DNA of 64,000 nt from Nocardia arthritidis (GCF_011801145.1 NZ_CP046172.1:1116001-1180000), one strand, 5' to 3'. Positions 20,599 through 29,765 are shown, numbered from the stretch's first letter. Notes: generated by a model from the sequence alone, not told the origin. Program-made: numbers and translations.

Positions 20599-22635
20599 TC
20601 AGAGGGCGATGCGCTGATCCGGCGGCAGGAACAGTTTGTCGCCCTCTTCGACACCGAAAGCCGTATAGAACTCTGCGATATTGCGCACCACCTGGTTGCA
20701 TCGGAACTCGTCCGGTGAATGCGTATCGTTGAGCAGGCTTTCGGTGTACTGCTTGGTCTGCGCGGAGCGCCAGTTGCGGGCCCACGACTGGAACACCGGC
20801 CGATAGTCGGGAACCTCGACGCCCCTACGCTTTTCGGCGCTGCGGAACGCGGCCAGCGAGATCAGCAGCCCACGCAGGTCGGCGAGGTTCTCCCCGACGG
20901 TGAGTTCGCCGTTGACGTGCTGTTCCGGCGGCAAGCCCTCGGGCACGAGCGCGTTGTACTGATCGATGAGCTGCTTGGTCTTCGCCTGGAATGCCGCCTT
21001 GTCCTCCGGCGTCCACCAGTCCTTCAGATTGCCTTCGCCATCGAATTGCGAACCCTGGTCGTCGAATCCGTGCCCGATCTCGTGTCCGATGATCGCACCG
21101 CCCGCACCGTAGTTCACCGCGGGTTCGGCATCCGGGTCGAAGAACGGCGGCTGCAGGAAGGCGGCCGGGAAGACGATCTCGTTACCGCTCGGGTTGTACG
21201 AGGCGTTCACGGTCTGCGGCGTCATACCCCATTCGGATTTGTCGACCGGGGTGCCGAGCCGCCCGAACATCCGCCGCGCCCCGAATTCGTTTATCGCGCA
21301 CAGGGATTCGATCAACTTGCCCCGGGTGACGGTCAGCTTCGAGTAGTCCTCCCATTTGTCGGGGTAGCCGATCTTGGGGTTGATCTTCGCCAATTTCGCG
21401 ATGGCGGCGGCGCGGGTCGCGGGCGTCATCCAGGAGGAGTTCTGGAAGTTGTCCCGATAGGCGGCCATGAGATCGGCGACCATCTCCTTGGCGCGATCCT
21501 TCGCCGACTGCGGGAAATGCTTTGCCACATAAAGCTTTCCGAGCTGTTCGCCGAGGTAGGCATCGACCGTGCCCACCGCGACCTTCCACTGCTCTGGGCG
21601 CTGCTGCAGCCCGTTCATCACCTTGCCGACGAATTCGAAGTTCGCGTCCGCGATGTCCCTCTTCAGTTGCGGCGCGAACTCGCGCACCAGAGCCAACTTC
21701 AGATATTCGCGCCAGACGGCGATGTCGACCTCGTTCCACAGCTGCCCCGCGGCCGTCATGAAGGACGGCTCGGCCACCTGCACCGTGGCGAACAACTCCT
21801 TCGGCCGGTCGGTATTGCCGACCAACCACCGATCCCAATCGAATTGCGGTGCCAGCGCGGTCAATTCGGCCCAGCTGTGCAGGTTGTAGCTGGCGTTGAC
21901 ATCGCGCAGCCGCACGTTGTCCCAGAACGCGGCCGCGATCCTGGTCTCCAGATCCACCACCCGCCCGGCCAGCGCGGCCGGGTCCGGAAATCCGGCGCCG
22001 GTGGCGCAGCGTTCCATGAAAACCCGGTAAGCGGCGAACTTTTCGGCGTATTCGGGTTTGTGGTAGTACTGCTCGCCCAGCCCCAGGCCGCTCTGGGAGA
22101 CTATCGGCAGATAGGCATTGGAATTCTTCGCGTCGACCGCGACCGCCAGGCCGATCAGGCCGACACCGGGCAGCGCGCCCATCACCTCGGCCAGATCGGC
22201 TTTCGTCGCGGCGCCGTCGATCTTCGCGAACAGACCTTGCAGCGGCGTCATGCCGAGCTTTTCGATCTGGTCGAGATCCATGCGCGCGTCGAACAGGTCG
22301 CGGATCTGCTGCGCCTCGGTGCCCGGCTTCGGATCCTCGATGCCGTCGATGATCGCGCGGAGCTGGCCCTCGATCCGATCGCCCACCTCGTCGAAGGTGC
22401 CGAACGACACCTTGTCGGGCGGCAGCTTGTATTCGCGCAGCCACTTGCCGTTGACATTGCGATAGAGATCGTCCTGCGGCCGGACCGCCGGATCGACACC
22501 GGACAGATCCGGGCCCGTCAACGGCTTCGGATCGGCTTTGGAGCAGGCGGGCAACAGGGCTACGGCGGGCGCCAATCCCATTGCCATCAGGAACCTGCGG
22601 CGGTCGAGCGGGAATGGTCGCTCAGACGCGGTCAA
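20599..22635 (-). CDS. M13-family zinc metallopeptidase, Tat-exported lipoprotein
   Basis: A 678-residue neprilysin/PepO-type peptidase. The N-terminus DRRRFLMAMGLAPAVALLPAC combines a twin-arginine motif with a lipobox (LPAC), predicting Tat export and lipid anchoring outside the membrane. Zinc ligands are HEIGH (His518, Glu519, His522) and Glu582 in ENLADLRG. The substrate-binding region NASYNPSGNEIVFPA and the C-terminal GVEEGDKLFLPPDQR also match M13. The start is TTG at 22635, supported by GGAGGAG seven bases upstream. M. tuberculosis Zmp1 belongs to the same family, but I do not assign orthology because the export signal differs. It lies 122 bp downstream of the broken Clp_N-like gene, on the same strand. 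Confidence 0.9.
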   Translation of the reverse strand: MTASERPFPLDRRRFLMAMGLAPAVALLPACSKADPKPLTGPDLSGVDPAVRPQDDLYRNVNGKWLREYKLPPDKVSFGTFDEVGDRIEGQLRAIIDGIEDPKPGTEAQQIRDLFDARMDLDQIEKLGMTPLQGLFAKIDGAATKADLAEVMGALPGVGLIGLAVAVDAKNSNAYLPIVSQSGLGLGEQYYHKPEYAEKFAAYRVFMERCATGAGFPDPAALAGRVVDLETRIAAAFWDNVRLRDVNASYNLHSWAELTALAPQFDWDRWLVGNTDRPKELFATVQVAEPSFMTAAGQLWNEVDIAVWREYLKLALVREFAPQLKRDIADANFEFVGKVMNGLQQRPEQWKVAVGTVDAYLGEQLGKLYVAKHFPQSAKDRAKEMVADLMAAYRDNFQNSSWMTPATRAAAIAKLAKINPKIGYPDKWEDYSKLTVTRGKLIESLCAINEFGARRMFGRLGTPVDKSEWGMTPQTVNASYNPSGNEIVFPAAFLQPPFFDPDAEPAVNYGAGGAIIGHEIGHGFDDQGSQFDGEGNLKDWWTPEDKAAFQAKTKQLIDQYNALVPEGLPPEQHVNGELTVGENLADLRGLLISLAAFRSAEKRRGVEVPDYRPVFQSWARNWRSAQTKQYTESLLNDTHSPDEFRCNQVVRNIAEFYTAFGVEEGDKLFLPPDQRIAL

Positions 22636-22757
22636 CTCGAATCTCCTCCGTTGTTTTCGAACGTGTGCTCGGGTCTAGACCCGATCGACGTTACTGGAGC
22701 GGACCGGCGAGCCGCCGAACCCGAGGCCGCACCGATGGGCCGAGTGCGGTCAGTGAG

Positions 22758-23486
22758 TCAGTGGGGTTCCAGCGGCGCGAGCTCCGGATACTTGGCGGCG
22801 AGCCCGAATTCCCGCGCGTCTTCGACGGTTTCCGGCATGGTCGCCCCTGCGGTCCACGGCGAATCACATGCGGGGAATGCCCAGCACAACTCGTCGAACA
22901 GCCGATTGCGCTCGGTGGAATCGGGGAGGTGCAGGCCGATGAAGACGCTGAGCGTGCGGCGATCGCCCGGGTCGGTCTCCGGATGCGTGTCGCGCCACTG
23001 AAGGTCCAGCCGTGGATTCCGGCGATCGCTTTCACCGTATCGGGTGTGCCAGGCGAGCGCGGGTATATTTCGCGCCCGCTCCCGGACGAGGCCGTCGACG
23101 GTTTCGGCCAGCGCGGCGATCTCGGGTAGCGTGGTGAAAACCCGGAATTCGAATTCTTGGATGAAGGGGCATGATTCGCCCGCAGGTGTCGGAGGGGGCT
23201 CCGGAATGCGATATTCGATCGCGACCGGCTTATCGGACCGGACACTGCGCAGCGGTAATCTCGGCAGGCCCGCGACGAGTTCATTATTCCATTCGTCGAT
23301 ATTCAGCGGACGATCCCAATTCTCGGTGCCGTATCATTGCCGATCCTCTAAAATTGCCAATGCGACATGTTCGACCGCGAGGTAGTTGTAGCCCTTTTCG
23401 TTCCCGATCTCCGCAGCTCGTTCCAGTATTTTTGCCAAACGATAAGTTACATTACCAGATATTTTCAGATAGCCTTCGTCGGACAT
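22758..23486 (-). pseudogene. Clp_N-domain-like gene interrupted by an in-frame TGA
   Basis: Read from ATG at 23486 the frame encodes 50 residues, including LAKILERAAEIGNEKGYNYL followed by AVEHVALAILEDRQ. This resembles one half of a Clp N-terminal (Clp_N) repeat. TGA then occurs at 23336-23334. The same frame continues immediately (YGTENWDRPLNIDEWNNELV) for 192 more residues with normal actinobacterial codon use, ending TVEDAREFGLAAKYPELAPL...*. There is no start codon just after the TGA. The simplest reading is one gene with a recent nonsense mutation. Alternatives are a sequencing error or readthrough. The second part matches nothing I recognise. Clp_N modules bind protein substrates, but its partner is unknown. 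Confidence 0.6.
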
Positions 23487-23735
23487 AATTCATCGTACCT
23501 TCCCGCTGTTTCGGCGGACGATATTATGAGGTCGAAATTCCAAGCGTATCCGTAAATTGGTGATCTTGATCGCGTTTTCCCAAGTGGGTGGATTAATTTG
23601 GCAGTGCGGATGGCAGTTCTGCCAGTACGTGGCAGTGCCCGCAGTGCTCACGCGCCTCGGCTTCGCATCCCGCTGCGTTCGGTGAGGGTGCTCGGGCGCG
23701 GCGGCATGCCGCGAGAGCCCGGCGCGACCCCGATT

Positions 23736-23764
23736 TTGTGGTGACCTGGGCGTTCTCGTACACT
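23736..23764 (+). promoter_or_regulatory. rplN: Promoter of the rplN operon
   Basis: TTGTGG (23736-23741), a 17-base spacer and TACACT (23759-23764) form a good vegetative promoter 180 bases before rplN. The sequence after the -10, AGACCGGTTGC, is nearly repeated at the rpsH promoter. Confidence 0.65.
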
Positions 23765-23944
23765 AGACCGGTTGCCTGCGGGAGCTTTGCCCGCAATCCG
23801 GCCGCGAACCCCCAGTGGTTCGGTTCAGCTTCTCGTCGAACCGAAGGATATCCGCTGGCAGGCGCGCGTTCGGTGGGCAACTGACCATGCCCGTCGGGTC
23901 GGCAATCCGGCGTGCGTTTCGTCCAGGTCTAGGAGGATGCTGAA
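23765..23944 (+). other. rplN leader with two small hairpins
   Basis: The 180-base leader carries two inverted repeats: TGCGGG/CCCGCA at 23777-23795 and TTCGGTTC/GAACCGAA at 23819-23845. They could be regulatory RNA structure for ribosomal-protein synthesis, but no known motif was recognised. The stretch from 23487 to the promoter holds no convincing gene. Confidence 0.35.
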
Positions 23945-24313
23945 GTGATTCAGCAGGAGTCGCGACTGCGCGTCGCCGACAACACGGGTGCGAAGGAGAT
24001 TCTCTGCATCCGCGTTCTCGGTGGTTCGTCGCGTCGCTATGCCGGTATCGGCGACATCATCGTCGCTACCGTGAAGGACGCCATCCCCGGCGCCAACGTC
24101 AAGAAGGGCGACGTCGTCAAGGCGGTCGTCGTGCGCACCGTCAAGGAGCGCCGCCGTCCGGACGGCTCGTACATCAAGTTCGATGAGAACGCGGCCGTGC
24201 TCATCAAGGCGGACAACGATCCGCGCGGCACCCGCATCTTCGGCCCGGTCGGCCGCGAACTGCGCGAGAAGAAGTTCATGAAGATCGTTTCGCTTGCCCC
24301 GGAGGTGCTCTGA
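23945..24313 (+). CDS. rplN: 50S ribosomal protein L14
   Basis: A 122-residue protein of standard length for uL14, an rRNA-binding protein at the 30S/50S interface. [19 protein letters not shown] is the canonical N-terminus and [17 protein letters not shown] the canonical end. The GTG start at 23945 follows AGGAGG with eight-base spacing. It is the first gene of the first half of the spc operon and ends one base before the rplX start codon. Confidence 0.97.
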   Translation: MIQQESRLRVADNTGAKEILCIRVLGGSSRRYAGIGDIIVATVKDAIPGANVKKGDVVKAVVVRTVKERRRPDGSYIKFDENAAVLIKADNDPRGTRIFGPVGRELREKKFMKIVSLAPEVL

Positions 24314-24314
24314 C

Positions 24315-24629
24315 ATGAAGGTGCACAAGGGCGATACCGTGCTCGTCATCTCGGGCAAGGACAAGGGTGCCAAGGGCAAGGTCATCCAGGCCTACCCGAA
24401 GGAGAACCGGGTTCTTGTCGAGGGCGTGAACCGGATCAAGAAGCACGTCGCGAACTCCGCCAACCAGCGCGGCGCCTCCTCGGGCGGCATCGTGACCCAG
24501 GAAGCCCCGATCCACGTTTCCAACGTGATGGTCGTCGACTCCGATGGCAAGCCGGCCCGCATCGGCTACCGGACCGACGAGAACGGCAAGCGGGTCCGGA
24601 TCTCCCGTAAGAACGGGAAGGACATCTGA
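24315..24629 (+). CDS. rplX: 50S ribosomal protein L24
   Basis: A 104-residue uL24 with the KOW motif near the N-terminus ([20 protein letters not shown]), which starts 50S assembly on 23S rRNA. The ATG at 24315 follows GGAGGTG at the end of rplN. The upstream in-frame codons from 24294 belong to rplN in another frame. It lies two bases before rplE. Confidence 0.96.
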   Translation: MKVHKGDTVLVISGKDKGAKGKVIQAYPKENRVLVEGVNRIKKHVANSANQRGASSGGIVTQEAPIHVSNVMVVDSDGKPARIGYRTDENGKRVRISRKNGKDI

Positions 24630-24631
24630 TC

Positions 24632-25228
24632 ATGACCACCACTGAGAACACGGAGCGCAGCTTGCGGAGCGACCATGAGCGCAGCCAGCCGCGGCTGAAG
24701 GCCCGGTATCGGGCGGAGATCAAGGACGCGCTGAACAAGGAATTCAACTACGCCAACGTGATGCAGATCCCTGGCGTGGTGAAGGTCGTCGTGAACATGG
24801 GTGTCGGCGACGCCGCCCGCGACGCCAAGCTGATCAACGGCGCCGTCAACGACCTGGCGCTGATCACCGGCCAGAAGCCGGAGATCCGCAAGGCGACCAA
24901 GTCGATCGCGCAGTTCAAGCTGCGTGAGGGCATGCCGATCGGTGCGAAGGTCACCCTGCGCGGCGACCGCATGTGGGAGTTCCTGGACCGGCTGGTGTCC
25001 ATCGCGCTGCCCCGTATCCGGGACTTCCGTGGCCTGTCGCCGAAGCAGTTCGACGGCAACGGCAACTACACCTTCGGCCTGAGCGAGCAGTCGATGTTCC
25101 ACGAGATCGACGTGGACCGGATCGACCGCCCGCGTGGTATGGATATCACCGTGGTGACCACCGCGACCAACAACGAAGAAGGCCGCGCCCTGCTCAAGCA
25201 CCTCGGCTTCCCGTTCAAGGAGAACTGA
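24632..25228 (+). CDS. rplE: 50S ribosomal protein L5, with an N-terminal extension
   Basis: A 198-residue uL5, the 5S rRNA-binding protein of the central protuberance. The body begins [15 protein letters not shown] and ends [19 protein letters not shown] as usual. About 20 residues before the body ([17 protein letters not shown]) are not part of the usual family and are encoded by a short duplicated sequence, GAGCGCAGC, at 24653 and 24677. The start at 24632 lies two bases after rplX. A later start is not obvious, so the extension is probably translated. Confidence 0.95.
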   Translation: MTTTENTERSLRSDHERSQPRLKARYRAEIKDALNKEFNYANVMQIPGVVKVVVNMGVGDAARDAKLINGAVNDLALITGQKPEIRKATKSIAQFKLREGMPIGAKVTLRGDRMWEFLDRLVSIALPRIRDFRGLSPKQFDGNGNYTFGLSEQSMFHEIDVDRIDRPRGMDITVVTTATNNEEGRALLKHLGFPFKEN

Positions 25229-25232
25229 GCAC

Positions 25233-25418
25233 ATGGCTAAGAAATCCCTGGTCAACAAGGCCAACGCCAAGCCGAAGTTTGCGGTGCGTGCCTACACCCG
25301 CTGCCAGCGTTGCGGTCGCCCGCACGCCGTCTACCGCAAGTTCGGCCTGTGCCGTGTGTGCCTGCGTGAAATGGCGCACCGCGGCGAGCTGCCGGGCGTG
25401 CACAAGAGCTCCTGGTGA
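25233..25418 (+). CDS. rpsZ: 30S ribosomal protein S14, zinc-binding type Z
   Basis: A 61-residue short uS14 with CQRCGRP and CRVCLRE, the four zinc-ligand cysteines that distinguish the zinc-dependent form from the longer zinc-free form. The start follows AAGGAGA at the end of rplE. In most bacteria rpsH comes next. Here a terminator and three opposite-strand genes intervene. Confidence 0.96.
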   Translation: MAKKSLVNKANAKPKFAVRAYTRCQRCGRPHAVYRKFGLCRVCLREMAHRGELPGVHKSSW

Positions 25419-25452
25419 GTTCAGCCTCCTTGTGAGGCAATGAAATAGCGAA

Positions 25453-25484
25453 ACAAGGACCCGGGCCCGCGCTCGGGTCCTTGT
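25453..25484. terminator. Terminator after rpsZ
   Basis: A perfect 11-bp stem (ACAAGGACCCG with its complement) around a ten-base GC-rich loop, followed by GCTGTTTC. It ends the first half of the split spc operon and can also face the convergent vapC-like gene. Confidence 0.75.
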
Positions 25485-25490
25485 GCTGTT

Positions 25491-25901
25491 TCACACCGGT
25501 ACGACGGTGAGCAGTTGATCCAGCCCGCGGAAATCGTCCGCGTTGCGGGTGAACAGTGGGAGATCGTTGACCGACGCTATTGCCGCGATCATCAGATCCA
25601 TTTTGCGTGGTTTGGGGTTTCGTCCGCCGACTGCGATCAGGTTTGCCATGGTCATGAATCGCCTTGCAGCCGTGTCGGTAAAGGGGAGTGCGTCGAAGAC
25701 ATGCTCGATCTCCAGCATTTGTTCGGTACGCAATGTCAGTATTTCCGGCGAGCCGGCGAGAGCGACGCCCAGACCCAATTCGGCCACCGTGATGGTGCTT
25801 ATTTTCGGCTGGATCGGTAGTCGGGTGTCGTCGACGGTGTCGATATCGATGAGGACGCAGGTATCGAGCAGTCCCTCTGGAAACCGGCCGCGCTCAGTCA
25901 T
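25491..25901 (-). CDS. vapC: VapC-type PIN-domain ribonuclease toxin
   Basis: A 136-residue PIN domain. The expected acidic residues are present in LLDTCVLIDID, TVAELGLG, MDLMIAAIA and TRNADDF. Such toxins cleave specific RNAs when freed from their antitoxin. The ATG at 25901 overlaps the antitoxin gene by eight bases. The frame is open to 26078, but that part runs inside the antitoxin gene and is not needed. It sits opposite to and inside the ribosomal operon. Confidence 0.85.
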   Translation of the reverse strand: MTERGRFPEGLLDTCVLIDIDTVDDTRLPIQPKISTITVAELGLGVALAGSPEILTLRTEQMLEIEHVFDALPFTDTAARRFMTMANLIAVGGRNPKPRKMDLMIAAIASVNDLPLFTRNADDFRGLDQLLTVVPV

Positions 25902-26148
25902 CGAGACGGTCTTCGCCGAAAGCTGCGTCGATTTCTGCCCGCAGTTCCGCGCCGCTACCCGCTCCGGCGAAGCGGGCCATCCGCGCCTTGAGCTCCGTGG
26001 TCGTGATTTCGCGTCGTCGCCTGATCGGGCGCAGCTCACCAACCGGCCGCCCGTTGCGGGTGATGACGAAATCCTCACCGGCCTCCAGCGCGTCCATCAC
26101 ACCCGCGCTGCCGTTGCGCAGGTCGGCCTGGCTGATCGTGGTTGTCAT
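25894..26148 (-). CDS. Phd/YefM-type antitoxin of the VapBC-like pair
   Basis: An 84-residue antitoxin. TISQADLRNGSAGVMDALEA and FVITRNGRPVGEL are characteristic of Phd/YefM DNA-binding folds. The C-terminal tail (ELRAEIDAAFGEDRLDD) would wrap and inhibit the toxin. It is upstream of and overlaps the toxin gene, the usual order for a self-repressed operon. The GGDEF gene lies 32 bases further upstream on the same strand. Confidence 0.85.
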   Translation of the reverse strand: MTTTISQADLRNGSAGVMDALEAGEDFVITRNGRPVGELRPIRRRREITTTELKARMARFAGAGSGAELRAEIDAAFGEDRLDD

Positions 26149-26180
26149 AGCCCGAGGATAGCAACGGATGCTATACGATG

Positions 26181-27341
26181 CTATGGCGTCGGCGGTCGAT
26201 CGAGGAGAATCGGGACAGGGGCGGGCGGTGGAACGTGAATCGAAACGGCCTTCGGGTGCCCGGTCGCACCGGCGAACACCACCGTGTTGCCGCCCAAGCG
26301 TTTCGCGCGATACATCGCGGAATCGGCCGCGCGGAGCAGGCGGTGGTAGGTGAGTTCGGTGAAGGGGTCGTCGGCGGTGTCGATGGTGGTGATGCCGATG
26401 CTCGCGGTGACCGTGACGGGCAGGCCGGGCATGGTTTCGATGGAACGGCGCAATTGTTCGCCGACATCGGCGATTTCGCCGCGCAGGTAGCCGACGATGA
26501 CGAATTCCTCACCGCCGGTGCGGGCGATGAGGGCGTCGAAATCGACTGCGGTGCGCAGGCATTGGGCGGTTCTGGCGAGTACCTCGTCACCGAATGAGTG
26601 ACCGAAGGTGTCGTTGATGGTTTTGAAACGGTCGAGGTCGAGCATGGCGACGTAGATCGTCCGGTTCCGGCAGCGGCCGAGGCGCGCCGTCAGATAGGAG
26701 TCGAGCCCGCGGCGGTTCAGCAGCATGGTGAGCGGATCGGTCAGGGCGTCGACTCGCAGTATCCAATTACAGAACTGCACGAACGGCAGGATGACCCCCA
26801 TCACCACGAACAGGACCAGCACGATCGAAATGCCCATGGCGATGTTCTCCCGCCCGTGCCCGGTCGATTCGGACCGCGGCAGTAGGCCGGTCGCGATCAT
26901 GACCGCGAGCATGATGCTGGCCAGCAGCGACCAGCCGACGTGCAGCGCCAGGATGCGCGGGCCGTGGAAGACGGTCACGTACCCGCCCATCGCCATCAGC
27001 AGCACGATGCCGAGCACCCCTATGACGCGATCGTGGACCAGGACGTTGTTCGCGGCGGCGTCGAGGTCGAACAGCGCGATCCAGACCAGTGATTCGGTCT
27101 CCCGCGGCCACGGCAGAAACCACCAGCGAACCGTCCATATGCCGGCGACGGTGGCCTCGGCGATGCCCTGTACCGGACCCATCGCCTCGTCCTGCGCTAT
27201 CGCGGCCAGAATCGCGATGAGCAGCATCACGATGCCGCCCGCCCCGAGCATGAACTTGAATCGACCGAGCGCGCCGTGCGATCGCAGGGTCTCGACCAGC
27301 CAGCCGTAATCGACCCGGTCTCGCCACCAGGTTCGAAACAT
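26181..27341 (-). CDS. Membrane-anchored GGDEF diguanylate cyclase
   Basis: About 386 residues from the preferred ATG at 27341. Five or six transmembrane helices (for example GGIVMLLIAILAAIA and GISIVLVLFVVMGVILPFV) fill the N-terminal half. A GGDEF domain follows, with DLDRFKTINDTFGHSFGDEV and an active-site GGEEF at about residue 277. It would make cyclic di-GMP from two GTP. No RxxD inhibitory site is seen five residues before GGEEF. The start is uncertain: TTG at 27359 and further upstream ATGs are in frame, but they approach the rpsH promoter. It stands head-to-head with rpsH across 377 bases. Confidence 0.85.
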   Translation of the reverse strand: MFRTWWRDRVDYGWLVETLRSHGALGRFKFMLGAGGIVMLLIAILAAIAQDEAMGPVQGIAEATVAGIWTVRWWFLPWPRETESLVWIALFDLDAAANNVLVHDRVIGVLGIVLLMAMGGYVTVFHGPRILALHVGWSLLASIMLAVMIATGLLPRSESTGHGRENIAMGISIVLVLFVVMGVILPFVQFCNWILRVDALTDPLTMLLNRRGLDSYLTARLGRCRNRTIYVAMLDLDRFKTINDTFGHSFGDEVLARTAQCLRTAVDFDALIARTGGEEFVIVGYLRGEIADVGEQLRRSIETMPGLPVTVTASIGITTIDTADDPFTELTYHRLLRAADSAMYRAKRLGGNTVVFAGATGHPKAVSIHVPPPAPVPILLDRPPTP

Positions 27342-27480
27342 CGAGCGACTGTCGGTCAACGAGCTACCGCCTCGTGTCGGTACCGGACTCGAGCGTCTAT
27401 CTGTAACCGGTCGTGCATATCGGACGCTATGGCGGTAGCTCATCACACGCAATGTGAGATCGTCCATACGCGACCCGGAT

Positions 27481-27509
27481 TTGGTCGCTGCCTGCGGCTT
27501 GTCTACACT
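27481..27509 (+). promoter_or_regulatory. rpsH: Promoter of the rpsH half-operon
   Basis: TTGGTC (27481-27486), a 17-base spacer and TACACT (27504-27509). The hexamers, the spacing and the following GAACCGGTTGC closely match the rplN promoter, as if the two halves are driven by duplicated promoters. Confidence 0.65.
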
Positions 27510-27718
27510 GAACCGGTTGCTCGGGCACAGTTGTGTCCGCATGAGCCCGGTGTGCGCACCGGGTCGCGGACGGTCCGGGCACTGAGAACTCGCATGAGAA
27601 CTCAATCCGGTCGGCAAATGCCGGCCGGGCCATCCGAATTGTTGTAGGCCCACGATCGGCACCGTGCTGTGCCGGTGCTGTATGGGAACCGCAGCGAGAA
27701 AGGTGTCTAGGTCGAACC
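27510..27718 (+). other. rpsH leader with hairpins
   Basis: The 209-base leader contains CCCGGTG/CACCGGG with a four-base loop (27546-27563) and CCGGTCGGC/GCCGGCCGG with one mismatch (27607-27628). These may be attenuation or autoregulatory structures. No known ribosomal-protein leader was recognised. Confidence 0.35.
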
Positions 27719-28117
27719 ATGACCATGACTGATCCGATCGCAGACTTCCTCACACGTCTGCGCAACGCCAACTCGGCGTACCACGATCAGGTGAAGGCTC
27801 CGCACTCGAAGCTCAAGGCGAATATCGCCGAGATCCTCAAGCGCGAGGGCTACATCGCCGACTACCGGACCGAGGACGCGCAGGTGGGCAAGACCCTCGT
27901 CGTCGACCTCAAGTACGGTCCGAGCCGCGAGCGCAGCCTCGCCGGCGTGCGCCGGGTCTCCAAGCCCGGTCTGCGTGTGTACGCGAAGTCCACCAACCTG
28001 CCCAAGGTGCTGGGCGGCCTCGGCGTGGCCATCATCTCCACGTCGCAGGGTCTGCTCACCGACCGTCAGGCAGCCAAGCAGGGCGTGGGCGGCGAAGTCC
28101 TCGCCTACGTCTGGTAA
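27719..28117 (+). CDS. rpsH: 30S ribosomal protein S8
   Basis: A 132-residue uS8 that binds the central domain of 16S r[23 protein letters not shown] and the C-terminal [19 protein letters not shown] are canonical. An in-frame ATG two codons later is also possible. It is the first gene of the second spc segment and has its own promoter. rplF starts 15 bases after the stop. Confidence 0.97.
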   Translation: MTMTDPIADFLTRLRNANSAYHDQVKAPHSKLKANIAEILKREGYIADYRTEDAQVGKTLVVDLKYGPSRERSLAGVRRVSKPGLRVYAKSTNLPKVLGGLGVAIISTSQGLLTDRQAAKQGVGGEVLAYVW

Positions 28118-28132
28118 GGGAGGTCAGGACTA

Positions 28133-28672
28133 ATGTCGCGTATTGGCAAGCAGCCCATCGCAATCCCGTCCGGCGTCGATGTGACCATCGACGGCCAGCA
28201 GGTGCAGGTGAAGGGCCCCAAGGGCACGCTGTCCCACATCGTCGCCGAGCCGATCACCGTCGGTAAGAACGACGAGGGCAAGCTCGAGGTCACCCGTCCC
28301 GACGACGAGCGCAAGAGCCGCTCGCTGCACGGTCTGACCCGCACGCTCATCTCGAACATGATCGTCGGCGTCACGCAGGGCTACGAGAAGAAGCTCGAGA
28401 TCGCCGGTGTCGGTTACCGTGTCGCGCTCAAGGGCCAGAACCTCGAATTCGCGCTCGGGTACAGCCACCCGATCGTTTCGGAGCCGCCGCAGGGCATCAC
28501 CTTCGCCGTGGAATCGCCCACCAAGTTCTCGGTGGCCGGTATCGACAAGCAGCTGGTCGGCGAGGTCGCCGCCAACATCCGCAAGTACCGCAAGCCGGAG
28601 CCGTACAAGGGCAAGGGCATCCGGTACGCCGGCGAGGTCGTTCGCCGCAAGGTCGGAAAGACGGGTAAGTGA
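28133..28672 (+). CDS. rplF: 50S ribosomal protein L6
   Basis: A 179-residue uL6 near the factor-binding site. [19 protein letters not shown] and the C-terminal signature region [19 protein letters not shown] are diagnostic. GGGAGG lies just upstream. The stop lies two bases before rplR. Confidence 0.97.
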   Translation: MSRIGKQPIAIPSGVDVTIDGQQVQVKGPKGTLSHIVAEPITVGKNDEGKLEVTRPDDERKSRSLHGLTRTLISNMIVGVTQGYEKKLEIAGVGYRVALKGQNLEFALGYSHPIVSEPPQGITFAVESPTKFSVAGIDKQLVGEVAANIRKYRKPEPYKGKGIRYAGEVVRRKVGKTGK

Positions 28673-28674
28673 TC

Positions 28675-29082
28675 ATGGCGCAAACCGAAAACCAGAAGGC
28701 CAAGCGTATCCCGCTGGGCAAGGACGTCTCGACGCAGCGTCGTCTGTCCAAGACGCGCCGTCACTTCCGTCTGCGCAAGAAGGTCGTCGGCACCACCGAG
28801 CGTCCGCGCCTGGTGGTCAACCGCTCCTCGCGGCACCTGCACGCGCAGCTCGTCGACGACTCGGTCGGCAAGACCATCGCCGCCGCCTCCAGCATCGAGG
28901 CCGATGTGCGCGCGCTGGACGGCGACAAGACCGCCAAGGGCAAGAAGGTCGGCGAGCTGCTCGCCGCCCGCGCCAAGGCGGCCGGTGTCGATGCCGTCGT
29001 GTTCGACCGTGGTGGCCACGACTACCACGGCCGCATCGCCGCACTGGCCGATGCCGCTCGCGAAGGTGGGTTGAAGTTCTGA
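28675..29082 (+). CDS. rplR: 50S ribosomal protein L18
   Basis: A 135-residue uL18 that binds 5S rRNA with L5. [16 protein letters not shown] and the end [19 protein letters not shown] are typical. The ATG at 28675 is preferred over a GTG two codons earlier that overlaps rplF. Confidence 0.96.
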   Translation: MAQTENQKAKRIPLGKDVSTQRRLSKTRRHFRLRKKVVGTTERPRLVVNRSSRHLHAQLVDDSVGKTIAAASSIEADVRALDGDKTAKGKKVGELLAARAKAAGVDAVVFDRGGHDYHGRIAALADAAREGGLKF

Positions 29083-29113
29083 TGATCAAGATTGCTAACG
29101 GAAGGAACGTCTG

Positions 29114-29764
29114 ATGCCGGGACGTCAGAGGCGTGACGGCGGAAGCGGACCCGCCGGACAGAATGGCAACGCGCCCGAGGGCGGCCGCGAGAACCGTCGC
29201 GGTGGCGGCGATCGTCGCGGTGGCGGCGACCGCAGGGATAACGCGGCCGAGAAGAACCAGCTCGAGCGCGTCGTCGCGATCAACCGCGTCTCCAAGGTCG
29301 TCAAGGGTGGTCGGCGCTTCAGCTTCACCGCCCTGGTGATCGTCGGTGACGGCAACGGTCTGGTCGGCGTCGGCTACGGCAAGGCCAAGGAAGTTCCCGC
29401 GGCCATCCAGAAGGGTGTCGAGGAGGCTCGCAAGGGCTTCTTCCGCGTCCCGATGATCGGCTCCACCATCACCCATCCGGTGCAGGGCGAGGCGGCGGCC
29501 GGTGTGGTCATGCTGCGCCCGGCCTCCCCGGGTACCGGTGTGATCGCCGGTGGCGCCGCCCGTGCTGTGCTGGAATGCGCTGGCATTCACGACATTCTGG
29601 CCAAGTCGCTCGGTAGCGACAACGCGATCAACGTCGTGCACGCGACCGTCGCCGCGCTCAAGCAGCTGCAGCGTCCCGAAGAGGTGGCGGCCCGTCGCGG
29701 TCTGTCCATCGAGGACGTTGCTCCGGCTGGCATGCTGCGTGCGCGTGCCGGACAGGGAGTCTGA
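29114..29764 (+). CDS. rpsE: 30S ribosomal protein S5
   Basis: A 216-residue uS5, a decoding-fidelity protein. The double-stranded-RNA-binding domain reads [20 protein letters not shown]. The N-terminal 50 residues form a Gly/Arg-rich extension ([17 protein letters not shown]), longer than in E. coli but common in actinobacteria. GAAGGAA precedes the ATG. rpmD starts two bases after the stop codon ends (29766). Confidence 0.96.
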   Translation: MPGRQRRDGGSGPAGQNGNAPEGGRENRRGGGDRRGGGDRRDNAAEKNQLERVVAINRVSKVVKGGRRFSFTALVIVGDGNGLVGVGYGKAKEVPAAIQKGVEEARKGFFRVPMIGSTITHPVQGEAAAGVVMLRPASPGTGVIAGGAARAVLECAGIHDILAKSLGSDNAINVVHATVAALKQLQRPEEVAARRGLSIEDVAPAGMLRARAGQGV

Positions 29765-29765
29765 T

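Noticed and set aside
22691..23284. 197-residue minus-strand open frame over the Clp_N-like gene
   Set aside because: Ser/Arg/Pro-rich out-of-frame reading. The neighbouring frame has normal codon use and a sensible protein.
23593..23880. 95-residue minus-strand open frame before rplN
   Set aside because: It overlaps the rplN promoter and leader and has no recognisable motif.
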